Assembly (NCBI GenBank): GCA_021397845.1
Contig: CM038044.1
Span: 62,347,851-62,411,850 of the forward strand
Length of the DNA: 64,000 nt
From: Areca catechu
Taxonomy: Eukaryota > Streptophyta > Magnoliopsida > Arecales > Arecaceae
Reading direction: 5' to 3'
Shown: positions 1 through 10,580 of the stretch, piece by piece
Numbering within the stretch: the stretch's first letter is position 1
How the letters are laid out: each line of letters opens with the position of its first letter
Made by a program: the position numbers and the translations under genes
The notes under the pieces: model-generated
The model's input: the letters and a program-made list of their open reading frames with translations, nothing else
What the model was told of the DNA's origin: nothing
The model's database searches: none

Positions 1-373
1 GAGTCTTTAGAGTGAACCACGTGTCAGAACCTATTAGGTTTGCCACCTACTTCTGGAAGACCTTATGGCACCTACTAGGCACCCATGATAAGTTTTCATG
101 CTCTGCATGCCATCCTCCGACCCAAGGTCAAGCCTAGAGAGCCGTAGTTTGTTAGGTTTAGACCTAGGGTTCCTTTGAATAAAGTCCATTCTTTAGGAAT
201 GTATCGTCAGTCGAGTTTAGGACATTGACACAGATTTTGGTTGAGTGAGAATACCAGGAATTGGGATTTATATTTTGTTCAGGGCTGAAATTGCATTCAA
301 TGTTTCGATCAATAGGTCTATAGGCTAAAGTCCCTTTGAAATTGTTCTTGGATACAAGCCTCACACCACTTGA
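1..373 (+). pseudogene. Chromovirus integrase core remnant
   Basis: Decayed Ty3/gypsy integrase. Positions 39-80 read RFATYFWKTLWHLLGT, which matches the G2 integrase near 17580 (RFTSYFWKILWHLLGT). Just upstream the catalytic SDxD motif expected before RF is absent and the sequence reads like SEPI, so the second catalytic Asp is missing. Further on, about 310-360 resembles the SPFKIVHGYKP segment of G2. Many indels lie between. The same decayed form is seen in G3 near 62100-62330, which suggests a shared non-autonomous ancestor. The 5' part of this element lies outside the window. Confidence 0.7.
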
Positions 374-1099
374 TCTGATTTCACTATTAGCCCACACACA
401 CGAGTCTCCGAGTCTGCTGAAGTTTTTGCACAGCATATAAAAGACTTGCATAAAGAAATTCAAGCCAAAATAAATTTAAGTAACGAAACTTATAAGAAAT
501 TGGCTGATTCTCAAAGGCGAGTCAAAACTTTTGACGAAGGAGACTATGTAATGATTAGGTTAAGGCCTAAACGGTTTCCTCCTGGAACCGTTAGAATGTT
601 ACATGCTAGGGGAGCTAGACCATTTAGAGTGGTAAAGAGAGTAGGATCCAATGCCTATGTGCTCGAGTTGCCGCCAGAACTAGGCATTAGCTCCACTTTC
701 AACATTACAGACCTAGTAGAGTATAGGGAGCCAGCTGTGATTCCCAGTGAGGCTTTTGAACCTAATCCTGCTCTTGAGAGTGAACCTGACCCTGTGTGTC
801 CACCAACAAATTGGCCTGTGAGGAAAGAGCAGATTGAAAAGATCCTGGATGATCAGGTTATCTCTACTCGTAATCGAGGATACCAAAGATACCTGGTCCG
901 CTGGCTAGGAAGGCCAGATTCTGATGACTCTTGGATCTCCCGAGAAAAGTTACAAGAGCTGGACCCAGACCTCTTGGAGAGATACCAGAGCCAACTTGAT
1001 CCTTACTCGACAGGGTCGAGTTCCTCCCACCCTGGGAGAATTGGTGCGGGCACCAGACTCAGAAGAAGACTTCAGAGCTCCATCTGGATCTCTGATTAA
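374..1099 (+). pseudogene. Integrase C-terminal domain and chromodomain (chromovirus)
   Basis: This frame is open from 374 to the stop at 1097-1099. No ATG is needed because it is the tail of a polyprotein; the first plausible internal start (446) is only TTG. The N-terminal part (LHKEIQAKINLSNETYKK) is the region after the integrase core. A GPF/Y-like module follows (ARPFRVVKRVGSNAYVLELP). The chromodomain lies at about residues 125-175 from 446, with YLVRWLGRPDSDDSWIS and the ERY end typical of plant chromoviruses. Chromodomains of this class are thought to steer integration to marked chromatin. The last residues run into the LTR that starts at 1042. It is the best preserved chromodomain in the window and the only one without stops. 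Confidence 0.85.
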
Positions 1100-2864
1100 C
1101 CTTGCCCGAAGAATTAGGATTTTTTTTGGTTTTTAATAAGAGTTGACTAGATCAACTTAATTTAGCTTGAGTCTACATTACCTGCATTTTATTTTGTTGA
1201 GTCATGTTGACTCAGTAGTGGACTAGGGTTTCAACCTGGGATGTTACATTTTCTCCCAGGACCAAGCAAGTGGGCGCCACACTCCCAACCACACGCCAGA
1301 GTCCAGGAGGCGCCACATCTCCATCCAGTGTGCCTTGGTCCCCACACCACAAGAAAGCAGGTCCCTTCTTTCATGCGCCACTTAGGGGAGAAATCCATCA
1401 AGATACCTCAATCCAAGGAGGAGCCAACTTCTTTCCAAATAAACCCAAGCCAGGATGGCAAGAATTTTTCTTGAAGAGAGGATCAAGGAGGTGCCCCACA
1501 ATGTTCCATAAAAACCCAAGTTATAAAAGGGAAGAGAGCATGTCTTGGGGAGAAAATCAAGGAGGCACCCAAAAGTTTCCTAAAGTGCCAAAGCCATGAA
1601 AGGAAGAAGCCTAAACTTGTGGAGCAAGACTAGGAGGTGTCCAAAAGAGCCAAACCATGAAGGGAAAATCCTTGATTCATGGAGAGATACTAGGAGACAC
1701 CCCCACTACCTGCCAAAAATGTCCAAAACAAAGATGGGAAGGGCCTTGACTTAGGGAGGAAGAAAAGGAGGAGTCCAAAAGAGTTGATCCAGGGAAGGAA
1801 GAAAATTTTTCTTGAAGATCCAAGCAAGGTGGCGCCATCTACCTGCCATTTATAACCCAAATCCTATTTTTTGGTATTTTGGCCGACCATATGTAAGGGA
1901 TTTGCCCTAATTTGGAGATCCCCTCCTTTAGTCCCACATGGGAAGATGTGAAACCCTCCTCCCTTGTAATGCCTTATAAATTAAACCCCTCTTGTAAGTT
2001 TAAAAAAATCATAGATGAATGAAAGAAATTTTTTTCATGAGCAAACTTGTGTTTTCTCTTGTCCGCACTTGTTTCCAGGTGTTGAGCTCCGTGAGGGAGT
2101 AAAATCCGGGTTCCCCTGGAACCTTGAGGAGGTGAGAGATCTCCAAAACCCAAACCCTAGGTTAGCCACTCCACTCCCAAACCCTAGCCGCCATCACCCT
2201 TCTCTTTCCACCAAGCCCTAGTCTATTCCACTTCTCACGGCCACCCTCTCCAAGTCCAGGCCGGCCACCAGCATCCAGCTCCAGTCCAGATACTTCAGAT
2301 CTACAGCAATTCTAAGAGGAAGTCATATCGGCCTCCAGGAGAATCCTGATTTTAGCAACTTCAGCTTTCAAGTTCTTCAACCTGGTAAATCTTTTCTTGA
2401 GTATCTGAATTCCATCACTTGTTTCTCTTCTTTCCCAGATCTTGAGTCCAGGAGAAGCCGACCAAACCACAAGATCAGTATTGGAGGATCCATTGCGAAG
2501 ATAGCCGACTCCGAGGATCCCACAATCTGCTCGAGAGAGTTCTTCCACCAAAATCCTGAGAAGATCACTGTCTGGTTAGTAAACCATCTCTCCTCTCTAT
2601 TTCTGTTCTGATTGAAAGTTCAGAGCGAAACCCTAGGTCTGGGAGTTTCTCAACCCCCAGCGATCAGTTACTTCTGAACTACTCTGATAATTTAGTTTCA
2701 TCTAAATTGTGCTTTCAATCCTTACCTAGTTTCCTTCAACTTAGTTTAGCTTTACTTTGAGTCAAAGCCAATTTCTGAAATACAAAAAAAAAAAAAAAAA
2801 AAAAAAAACAAATTAATCCTAAATTTACTTCCGCATACGCTTCTTTGTTCTTTGCTTTGCATCA
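1042..2864 (+). repeat. Long terminal repeat of a chromovirus, about 1.8 kb
   Basis: It starts TGGTGCGGGCACCAGA just after a purine-rich CCTGGGAGAATT tract (PPT) and ends TTGCATCA. It is followed four bases later by a tRNA primer site. A TATA box lies at 1974-1983 (TTATAAATTA). Its start resembles the starts of the G2, G3 and G4 LTRs. Its length agrees with the rejoined G4 solo LTR (about 1.8 kb), so the two are probably one family. The ORFs inside (1270-1599, 2015-2221) show no recognisable product. Confidence 0.8.
2784..2808 (+). repeat. Poly-A run of 25 bases
   Basis: Uninterrupted A run near the 3' end of the LTR, followed by CAAATTAATCC. It may be a slippage-expanded tract; no function is implied. 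Confidence 0.9.
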
Positions 2865-2868
2865 TTTT

Positions 2869-2880
2869 TGGTATCAGAGC
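2869..2880 (+). other. tRNA primer binding site (initiator Met)
   Basis: TGGTATCAGAGC, the plant initiator-methionine tRNA complement, begins four bases after the LTR end. Its presence marks 1042-2864 as a 5' LTR, yet integrase and chromodomain sequence lies directly upstream. The sequence after base 2880 belongs to the env-like ORF of S1, so the internal part of this element was lost exactly here. Confidence 0.85.
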
Positions 2881-3318
2881 TTCCGTTCTGCATCATCTCT
2901 GTCACTGATAGAAGTGGCAGCAATGCCGTGAAGTGGAATCCTCCAAACGTGACTGATGACCTCCGGTGTCACTGGAATCTCGATCCCACGTACTGTAGCA
3001 GACCATCCAACGCCATCAGTGGCCATGGATCCATAAAACTCCCTGATGAGGTCCGGGTAGAATCTCTCAGACATCGTACAGAAATGAACCAGACCTGCAT
3101 CTCTCAGTACATCGCCAATAAAGAAGTGATGCTGATCCCAGAATGGTATATCCACACGCCTCCCACTAGCAATGCTCTTCCGAACTAAGCTGGCTGGCAC
3201 TGGTGCAGGTGGCTCTGGGGTCGGCTCACGCTCATGTCTGACCTTTCGTCGTCGCTCAGTACTACCCTGGCCTTGTTCCAATCTCCTTTTCCTTACTGCC
3301 AAGTGCTTTCTCGGACCC
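2881..3318 (-). pseudogene. Env-like ORF of S1 (plant transposon-like domain), truncated
   Basis: The start is ATG at 3318-3316 (MGPRKHLAVRKRR), chosen because S2 has the same start motif (MGHRKRLAVRERP). A basic, Pro/Glu-rich N-terminus is followed by a domain with WDQHHFFIGDVLRDAGLV, ERFYPDLIREFYGS and a VRG..I motif. This resembles the putative plant transposon protein domain found in many plant genomes (my recollection; not searched). The frame stops shortly after HVWRIPLHGI because the element is broken at 2881. In Sireviruses an ORF in this place is called env-like; no signal peptide or membrane segment is visible here. Function is unknown. Confidence 0.7.
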
Positions 3319-3773
3319 ATATGAAAGGAAGTGGGGTAACTTAGGGAGAAGTGCAATGAAGCAAGGCTAAGAGGAAAGGAGAGGGAAAGAGAGGTTCACG
3401 GATTGAGAAAAAGAGGAGAAGGTGAAATGGTGAGATAGGGTTTGTGAGAATGGAGAAAATCGAGAGTAAATGAAGAAAAAGTAAGAAACGGAGGAAAGAA
3501 ATAAGTGATTTTAATTGAAAAACAACCGAGATTTGAGGGTAGATAGATGCAAAGGGTTTCGGTTGTCCAAAACCAAAAACACGGTCAAAAAGAGGTTTGA
3601 TTCCAAGGAAAGCAAGAGGAGAGGAGAGGATTTCCCAAAAAGATGAAGGAGAAGGGTGGAAATGCACTATTTAGGGGTTTAGGGAAGTTGGAGGGGGACC
3701 ACACGAAGGAGAAGTAAAAAGAAAATGGAGAAAAAAAGGCTTGCGGACGGGTTTTAAAAAAGAGGTTTTCTGT
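3319..3773 (-). other. CT-rich leader before the S1 env-like ORF
   Basis: Between the repeat array and the env-like ATG the coding strand is strongly pyrimidine-rich. An open frame at 3341-3667 is low in complexity and I do not call it a gene. It is most likely the 5' leader of an env-like transcript. No convincing splice donor was seen, unlike S2 and S3. Confidence 0.4.
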
Positions 3774-3890
3774 TCAAGTGTCGACCTCTAAAAATTTTCA
3801 GGGGTCGACCTCAAGTGTCGACCTCCAAAAGCCTTAGGGGTCGACCTCAAGTGTCGACCTCCGAAAAATTAAAGTGTCGACCTCCAACAA
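3774..3890 (-). promoter_or_regulatory. GTCGAC repeat array between pol and env-like ORF of S1
   Basis: Five copies of a GTCGACCTC motif, alternating AAGTGTCGACCTC and GGGGTCGACCTC, lie between the end of pol (4016) and the env-like ATG (3318). The same GTCGACCTC version fills the U3 array of this element's LTR (9808-10102). On the coding strand a TTTTTTAAAA tract (about 3751-3761) follows the array, then a CT-rich stretch. The sequence would suit an internal promoter for the env-like ORF; that is inference. Confidence 0.6.
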
Positions 3891-4015
3891 TAAATTACCG
3901 AAAATAAAATTCTGTAAAATTTAAAAAAATTGATATAATTTAGAAAAATAACCTTTAAACATATTTGAGAATTTATAAATCATTTTTGAGGAATTTTGAT
4001 GAAAATTGAAGAGTT

Positions 4016-5320
4016 TCAAGCAAAAGGATCAATGACTCCCAGTTCTCTTCTGATCATACAAAATCTATCTTCATTCAATGGTTTTGTGAATATATCAGCC
4101 AATTGATAATCAGTACAAATAAATTCTAACAACACATTAGAGTTTTGAACGTGATCTCTTATGAAATGATGTCTTATTTCAATATGTTTGCTTCTTGAAT
4201 GTTGTACAGGATTTTTCGTTAAATTGATTGCACTAGTATTATCACATCTTATAGGTGTCTTAATTAGTTTGATGCCAAAGTCCTCGAGTTATTGTTTGAT
4301 CCATAGAATCTGAGCACAACAGCTTCCAGCTGCTATATATTCGGCTTCCGCCGTAGATAGAGCAACCGAATTCTGTTTCTTAATGCTCCATGAAATCAAA
4401 TTAACTCCTAGGAATTGACAAGTTCCACTAGTACTTTTTCGATCAAGTTTACACCCAGCAAAATCAGCATCAGAATATGCAATTAATTCATATGATGACT
4501 CTCTAGAGTACCAAAGACCAATTTCGATAGACCCAGATAAGTATCTAAATATACGTTTTACAGCTAAGAGATGTGATTCTTTAGGAGCAGACTGAAAACG
4601 TGCACACATACAAACACTAAACATTATATCTGGTCTACTGGCAGTTAGATATAGCAATGAACCAATCATGCCTCTATATAGTTTTTGGTCTACTGATTTA
4701 CCACATTCATCTTTGTCTAATTTACATGAAGAGCTCATAGGGGTACCTATTGGTTTGGTAGTCTCCATCCCAAACTTTTTCAATATCTCCCTTGTGTACT
4801 TGGCTTGGTTGATGGAGATCGCCTCTTTGGTTTGCTTAATTTGGAGTCCGAGGAAGAAGTTGAGTTCTCCCATCATGCTCATCTCGAACTCACTCTGCAT
4901 TAACTTTGCAAATTCTTGACAAAGACATTCGTTAGTAGCACCAAAAATAATATCATCTACATAGATTTGTACTACTAAGAGATCATCATTTTTCTTTTTC
5001 AAAAACAATGTATTATCTACATTACCTCTAGAGAAATCATTTTTCATCAAAAAATAACTTAATCTATCAAACCAAGCTCTAGGAGCTTGCTTTAAACCAT
5101 ACAATGCTTTATGCAATTTAAAGACATGATTAGGAAATTCATGATTTTCAAAACCAGGAGGTTGTTCAACATAAACCTCCTCTTCAATAAATCCATTTAA
5201 AAAGGCACTCTTTACATCCATTTGAAATAACTTGAAATCCATAAAACAAGCAAAAGCAAGTAAAAGTCTAATTGCTTCTAGCCTAGCAACAGGAGCAAAG
5301 GTTTCATCAAAGTCGATCCC
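4016..5320 (-). pseudogene. Reverse transcriptase C-terminal part and RNase H of S1
   Basis: Continuation of the S1 pol frame after an in-frame TAA just upstream of 5320 (KGYNQ-E-stop-GIDFDET). RT motifs include LFQMDVKSAFLNG (first catalytic Asp) and YVDDIIFG (catalytic Asp pair). RNase H has SDADFAGC, RKSTSGTCQFLG, STAEAEYIA and, after a second stop, CDNTSAINL and SKHIEIRHHFIRDHV. The second stop is TAA at 4291-4289, between WIKQ and LEDFG. S2 has a stop at exactly the same residue. The frame ends with a true stop at 4018-4016. Only two stops in about 1.3 kb points to a fairly young or slowly decaying copy. Confidence 0.85.
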
Positions 5321-7138
5321 TTATTCCTGGTTGTAGCCTTTAGCAACAAGTCTAGCTTTGTTCCTAATTACAATACCATGTTCATCAAGTTTATTTCTAA
5401 AAACCCATTTTGTGCCAATTACAGAAACATTAAGGGGTCTTTCAGTTAAAGTCCAAACATTATTTCTTTTAAATTGGTTTAGTTCATCTTGCATAGCATT
5501 AATCCAGTTACAATCTTTTTCAGCTTCTTCTATTGACTTAGGCTCTATCTGAGATACAAAAGCTAAATAATCACAAACATTTCTAATAGAAGAGCATGTA
5601 CTTACCCCCTTTGATGGATCACCAATTATTAGCTCTTTAGGGTGTCCGTGTGCATACCTCCATTCTTTAGGTAATGGTTTTGGTGAAGTTGCATTGATCT
5701 CTTGAATTTGATCTTGATTCTCTTGATCATCATCTCCTTTGGGCTCATCTTCATTGATTGTCAATTGTTCAAGCTTCTTTGTACATGTTTCAACATCAAT
5801 AGAATCTTCTTTTCTAGAAGATTTTTCGTTAGATTCATCAAACACTACATGAATTGATTCTTCAACCAGAAGAGTTCTTCTGTTGAAGACCCTGTATGCC
5901 TTGCTAGAAGTAGAGTATCCTAAGAAGATACCCTCATCTGACTTGGCATCAAATTTACTGATATTATCTTTGCCATTGTTTAATATGAAATAGCGGCAAC
6001 CAAATACACGAAAATACTTGAGATTAGGTTTTCGATTTTTCCAAAGCTCATATGGTGTTTTCTTCAAAATAGGTCGAATTAAAACACGATTTAAAATGTA
6101 ACATGAAGTATTAATGGCTTCTGCCCAAAAATATCGAGGTAAATCGTTTTCGCAAAGTGTTGTGCGTGCCATTTCTTCAAGTGTCCTGTTCTTTCTTTCT
6201 ACCACCCCATTTTGTTGAGGTGTCCTAGGTGCAGAAAAATTATGACTAATACCATTTTCATTACAAAAAGCTTCAAAATCATGATTGTCAAATTCAGTTC
6301 CATGATCACTATGCAAAGAAACAATAGTGAGATCTTTTTCGTTTGAAACCCTTTTATGAAATTTAACAAAAGCTGAAAATGTTTCATCTTTATGAGCTAA
6401 AAACATCACCCAAGTAAATCGTGAGTAATCATCTACAATTACTAGCCCATATTTTTTACCTCCCAAACTAGTTGTTCTGGTTGGTCCAAAGAGGTCCATA
6501 TGCAATAATTCAAGGGGTCTAGTAGTAGATACTACTCCTTTAGGTTTGAAAGTAGATTTAGTTTGTTTTCCAAATTGACATGCAGCACAAATCTTATCTT
6601 TTTCAAATGTGAGTTTTGGCAATTCTTTTACAAGATTCTTTTTGCTTAATTTTGAAATCAACTGCATACTGGCATGCCCTAGCCTACGATGCCAAAGCCA
6701 ACTAGTTTCACTTGCCTTGGCTTCCTTAGCCACTAGGCATTGACCACTTTCCATGGCTAGATCATCAAGATCAACCATGTAAATGTTTCCATGCCTAAGA
6801 CCAGTGAACTTGATGCCATCAACATCTAGACTAGATACCATGCACAAAGATGATTCAAAAATTACTTTAAAACCCTTATCACAAAACTGACTAATGCTAA
6901 AAAGATTATGCTTCAAGCCATCAACAAATAATACATTATCTACATAAGCATTAGGGGTGATACGGATTTTACCAATTCCGACGATTTTGCCTTTTCCATT
7001 ATCACCAAAAGTAACGTTTCCACCATCAATAGCTGCTAGTGATGAGAATTGCTTCACATCCCCAATCATGTGCCTTGAGCAACCACTATCCAGATACCAC
7101 ATTCTTCTTTTATTTTTGGTTACAAGGCACACCTGCAA
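5321..7138 (-). pseudogene. Protease, integrase and RT N-terminus of S1 pol
   Basis: An open frame of 605 codons with no stops. The listed start at 7138 is TTG, so this is a polyprotein segment. The aspartic protease motif is WYLDSGCSRHM near residue 14. The integrase zinc domain follows (WHRRLGHAS, then CAACQFGKQ). The core has HMDLFGP, LHSDHGTEF and VVERKNR, giving the D-D-E triad. The frame continues through GYST..KAYRVFN into the RT start, with IGTKWVFRNK and KARLVAKGYNQ. It ends at an in-frame stop that separates it from the rest of RT. The order PR-IN-RT is diagnostic of Ty1/copia. An acceptor-like TTTTTGCAG lies at the very start (see findings). Confidence 0.9.
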
Positions 7139-7145
7139 AAATTGA

Positions 7146-7826
7146 TCAAGTTGAAACTTTAGGTACCCAAGTCATCTTGGGTCCTTTAGGGTTAGTCAAA
7201 TTGGTTCCTTTTGGAACCCAAATCTTTTTAAAGGTATTTAATTTTCTTCTATTACAAACATATGATTTATGTCCTAATTTACCACATGCATAGCAGGTAA
7301 TATTAGAAGATGCAGGTATGAAAAAGTTTTTGTAAAGTTTTTGCTGATTGTGTGGCTTAAATCCAAGTCCAGCTTTGTTAAACACTGCATGTTGACTATT
7401 TAAAAGTATATTCAGTTTTTCTGAACTAAAAGTAAACTTTTCTACAAAAGGTTTTACTTTTTCTAACTCTTCCTTGTAATTCTTATTTTGAAGCAATAGT
7501 TCTTTATTTTATTTTTCAATGTTTTCATTAGTTTTAAGACTTCTATTATTTTTCAAAGAATCATTTTCTTTTAAAAGATTATCCTTATCATTTGTCAAGG
7601 TCTTTACATGTTCAGTTAATTTCTTGTTTTCTTGAATTAAATTTTCAATTTCAGTTGAAAACTTTTCTGAATTTTTGGTAAGCTCAAAATTTAGCTTTCT
7701 TAATTTCTTATTTTTCAGTTTTAATTTTTCATATTCCATAACTAAGTCATCAAAAGCATCATGCAATTCATTGAAAGTAAATTCAGTTTCAGGTTCAGAA
7801 TTTACCTCATTATCTTCATTGGCCAT
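7146..7826 (-). pseudogene. Gag C-terminal extension of S1: coiled coil and second zinc knuckle
   Basis: Two segments, 7826-7509 and 7496-7146, are separated by one stop. The first is rich in Lys, Glu, Leu and Asn with heptad-like spacing, a likely coiled coil that could multimerise Gag. The second carries a CCHC zinc knuckle, CYACGKLGHKSYVC, and ends WVPKVST followed by TGA. S2 has the same two modules as one unbroken 218-codon frame (37712-38368). A long coiled-coil tail plus a second knuckle is a Sirevirus trait as I recall it. Confidence 0.75.
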
Positions 7827-8870
7827 GAAACATAAGTTGGCGACTACCTACTGCTCTTCATCACTGCTAGAGTCCTCACTCTCACTCCAGGTAGCCATCA
7901 TGGCTTTCTTTCTTAACATCCTTCGACTCTTTTTAAGCAAAGGGCAATCCGTTTTGTAATGTCCAGGCTTCTTGCACTCGAATCAGATGAGTGGATCCCT
8001 TTCTTTCTCTTTTTCTTTTTCCTTATTGTGATCACCTTTTTGTGGCCTTTTCTTGTAGAAGCCCTTCTTCTTTCTCATGAATCTTTTGAATTTTCTTGTA
8101 ATGAGGGCTGTCTCATCATCATCAGCTTCTTCTTCTGATTCATCACTTGACTCTTCTTTTGTAGTGGACTTGAAGGCTATGGCTTTCTTCTTCTTGTCAT
8201 TGTCCACTGTCTTCTGCTTTAGTGAAAGCTCGTAAGTCATCAGTGATCCAAGAAGCTGCTCGAGAGGTAGAGTATTGACATCCTTGGCTTCTTCTATAGC
8301 TGTTACTTTCGCATCCCATGAAGCCGGAAGAGACCTGAGAAGTTTGTTAACCAGTTCACCATTAGATATAATTTTTTCCAAACTCCTCATACCATTTACT
8401 ATATTGGTAAATCTAGTATACATTTCACTTATACTTTCAGTTGGTTCCATCCTGAACATCTCATACGTATGAATGAGCATGTTCACCTTTGTGGCCTTCA
8501 CTTGGTGTATACCCTCATGGGTAACCTCAAGTGTATCCCAAATTTCTTTGGCGAAAATACAATTTGATATTCTGTTGAATTCACTAGGGTCAAGTGCACA
8601 GAATAGCAAATTCATCGCCTTAGCATTTAACTTAGCTTGTTTGATGTCATTGTCATCCCATTCTTCTTCAGACTTTGGGGTGATAATCCCATTAACCAAG
8701 TGAGTGGGCTGATGAGGCCCTTTAGTAATTATTCTCCATATATGATAATCTACAGCTTGTAAATAAATACGCATACGAGTTTTCCAGTATGTGTAGTTTG
8801 TGCCATTAAAGAAAGGAGGGCGATTTGATGCTTATCCTTCAACTATACCCATTCCAATTGGGGTGGCCAT
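7827..8870 (-). pseudogene. Gag N-terminal part of S1
   Basis: The start is ATG at 8870-8868 (MATPIGMGIVEG), matching S2 and S3 starts (MAAPIG). Codon 13 is already a stop (TAA, 8834-8832). The main body (8774-7983) is a Ty1/copia Gag domain: SEFNRISNCIFAKEIWDTLE, ESISEMYTRFTNIVNG and LLRSLPASWDAKVTAIEEA are typical. It continues through an acidic stretch and a Lys-rich tail to a first zinc knuckle (FECKKPGHYKTDCP) just after another stop. It would form the virus-like particle shell. Confidence 0.85.
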
Positions 8871-8913
8871 GATCTTTAACTCAAGATCGTTGGACCTACA
8901 AGAGAGTACCGGT

Positions 8914-8925
8914 GCTCTGATACCA
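8914..8925 (-). other. tRNA primer binding site of S1
   Basis: The minus strand reads TGGTATCAGAGC, two bases from the LTR end. It is complementary to the initiator-methionine tRNA 3' end and would prime minus-strand DNA synthesis. Confidence 0.9.
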
Positions 8926-9230
8926 CTTGTTGCCCAGATATGGTGCCCAAGAGGGGGGGTGAATTGGGTATTTAAAAAATTAAAGCAATATATGTGCTAT
9001 CAAGTTTTAAGGTGAAAAGTGATAGTGCTCAAATAATTGTGCAACGGAAGCAATGAAATAAATAAATAATTAAAGAGCAAAAGAAGAGCAATGCAAACAC
9101 ACAAGAAGTATAGTGGTTCGGTGCACCTAGCACCTACATCCACTCCCCAAGCTCCACTTGGGAATTTCCACTATAATCTTTAGATTACAGCCGACTTGTT
9201 TTACCAGGCTCACAAGTTAAAACCTTACAT

Positions 9231-9374
9231 ACTTGTTTTGGCTTCGGGCTTACAAGCAACCCTAGTTGGTTTTATCAATTGGCTCACCAACAAACCTCAC
9301 TCACTTGTTTTGGCTTCGGGCTTACAAGCAACCCTAGTTGGTTTTATCAATTGGCTCACCAACAAACCTCACAC
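9231..9374 (-). repeat. Two tandem 72-base units inside the S1 LTR
   Basis: The unit beginning ACTTGTTTTGGCTTCGGGC at 9231 repeats at 9303 almost unchanged. The solo LTR at 56525-57994 has the same duplication (about 56836-56980), so it predates their separation. Confidence 0.8.
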
Positions 9375-9807
9375 TAGTTTCAAATTCCCTTGAAACTAGC
9401 CTACCACAAATAGAATATGAATACAATTAATAAAACTAGACAAACTCCTTTTGATCAATAAGAAATTCGTTGAAGCTCTTGATGGAGACTCTTCAAGCCT
9501 TTTCCCATGGAATCTTTGGACCTCACTAAATGCCAAATCCTTGAAAGTTGGATTCCTCAAAGATGGAAAGCTTTTGGCAAAGGAATCTCTTGGTTTTCTC
9601 ACTCTTTTGGCTTGGAATTGATTGAAGGCTTTGTACTTTGACTCTAAACTTTTTCACTTTGTCTCCTTGTCTTTTTTGAAGTTTGGTGGAGGTTAAATAT
9701 CTCATTCATGCTGAAACAACTTCACAAGACCGTTAGAATCAAAAATATGGCCGTTTATGGCCGTTAGAAATCAAATCAAAAGTTCAGAAAAACTAGCCGT
9801 TATGCCA

Positions 9808-10102
9808 TGAGTCGACCTCATGAGTCGACCTCTGGATCAAGTGTCGACCTCATGAGTCGACCTCCAGTTTGTTTTAGGCAAAAATCCAGAAAACCATAGT
9901 TCTGCCCATTTTGAATTCTCAGGCTATGAGTCGACCTCTGGTGTCGACCTCTGGACAGGTGTTGACCTCTGGTGGTCGACCTCTGGAGCGTGCCACTGAG
10001 ATTTTGCCGTGCCGGCCATGCTGAACTTTTCTTCTCTTCATGAGTCGACCTCTGGTGGTCGACCTTTGACAAGGTGTCGACCTCTGGTGGTCGACCTCTG
10101 AT
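9808..10102 (-). promoter_or_regulatory. GTCGAC palindrome array in U3 of the S1 LTR
   Basis: A dozen or more GTCGACCTC sites occur in clusters, mostly as GAGTCGACCTC or GTGTCGACCTCTGG. They lie upstream of the TATA-like tract on the transcribed strand. The core GTCGAC is palindromic. The placement suggests U3 enhancer or protein-binding repeats; the binding factor is unknown. Confidence 0.7.
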
Positions 10103-10391
10103 CTAAAATTTTCTGAAACTCTTAGAGATGTGCGTGCCATGCTTGAGTTTCTCTAAGCCTTTGTTTCTTTTGATAATAATTTCTTAACAGGAAGGTCCAA
10201 TATGAGAAATTTGATCTTGTCCAAGATAGAAGAGCTCTTTTCCAAATCAGGCAAACTTAGTTTCATCATTGTACTCTTGATACTCTTTTTGAATAACCTA
10301 AGTCCTGAAACTTTATCTTGAGATGAAACATTAGTCCAAACATATACTCAACCTTTTGTTAATCATCAAAACTAAGGAGCCAAAGTCAACA

Positions 10392-10580
10392 AAAGTGAGC
10401 ATGACAAATCAAATCTAATTTGATCATAAGCCAAATCACATTTGGCTTGACCCATCAAATTGCAATCATATTGTAAATAAGTCCTCCAAAAATTTACTAA
10501 TCATATTAGTGAAAAATCCTTGTCATAGCCAAGTGTCGACTTATAGAAGTGTCGACATTTGGGTGATGGTCAACCATATT
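10392..10580 (+). repeat. Left part of a plus-strand Sirevirus-like LTR
   Basis: AT-rich sequence that ends with two GTCGACA-type motifs (10533-10560) and is cut by the copia LTR at about 10580. Together with 11542-12236 it would form one LTR in plus orientation. Its own 5' end is missing because S1 borders it directly. Confidence 0.55.

Larger units (their letters stand above)
2881..10391 (-). mobile_element. Sirevirus-type Ty1/copia element S1, 3' end truncated
   Basis: A minus-strand element with 5' LTR (8928-10391), PBS (8914-8925), gag, PR-IN-RT-RNase H and the start of an env-like ORF. It is cut at 2881 against the chromovirus primer site. The 3' LTR, PPT and the rest of the env-like ORF are missing, so target-site duplication cannot be tested. 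Sirevirus placement rests on the PR-IN-RT-RH order, a coiled-coil Gag extension with a second zinc knuckle, the LTR ends (TGTTGAC to GGGCAACA) and an ORF after pol. Few stops interrupt gag and pol, so it is among the better preserved copies here. Confidence 0.85.
8928..10391 (-). repeat. 5' LTR of Sirevirus S1
   Basis: On the minus strand it starts TGTTGACTTTGGCTCC and ends TCTGGGCAACA. Its U5 end holds the conserved GCCCAAGAGGGGGGGTGAATTGGG block. A TATA-like tract (GATATTTAACC) is near 9691-9702, about 110 bases after the GTCGAC array. It belongs to the same subfamily as the solo LTR at 56525-57994. Confidence 0.9.

Noticed and set aside
1270..1599. ORFs within the 1042-2864 LTR
   Set aside because: LTR sequence with promoter and R/U5 features; no homologous frame in G4.
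2869..2880. tRNA gene hit at TGGTATCAGAGC sites
   Set aside because: Only 12-13 bases complementary to a tRNA end, always next to an LTR; these are primer binding sites.
2881..3318. True viral envelope gene
   Set aside because: No signal peptide, membrane segment or glycoprotein-like motif is visible; similarity is to plant transposon-type proteins.
9808..10102. CRISPR-like repeat-spacer pattern in the GTCGAC arrays
   Set aside because: Repeats are short palindromes with uneven, non-unique spacers inside an LTR of a plant retrotransposon.
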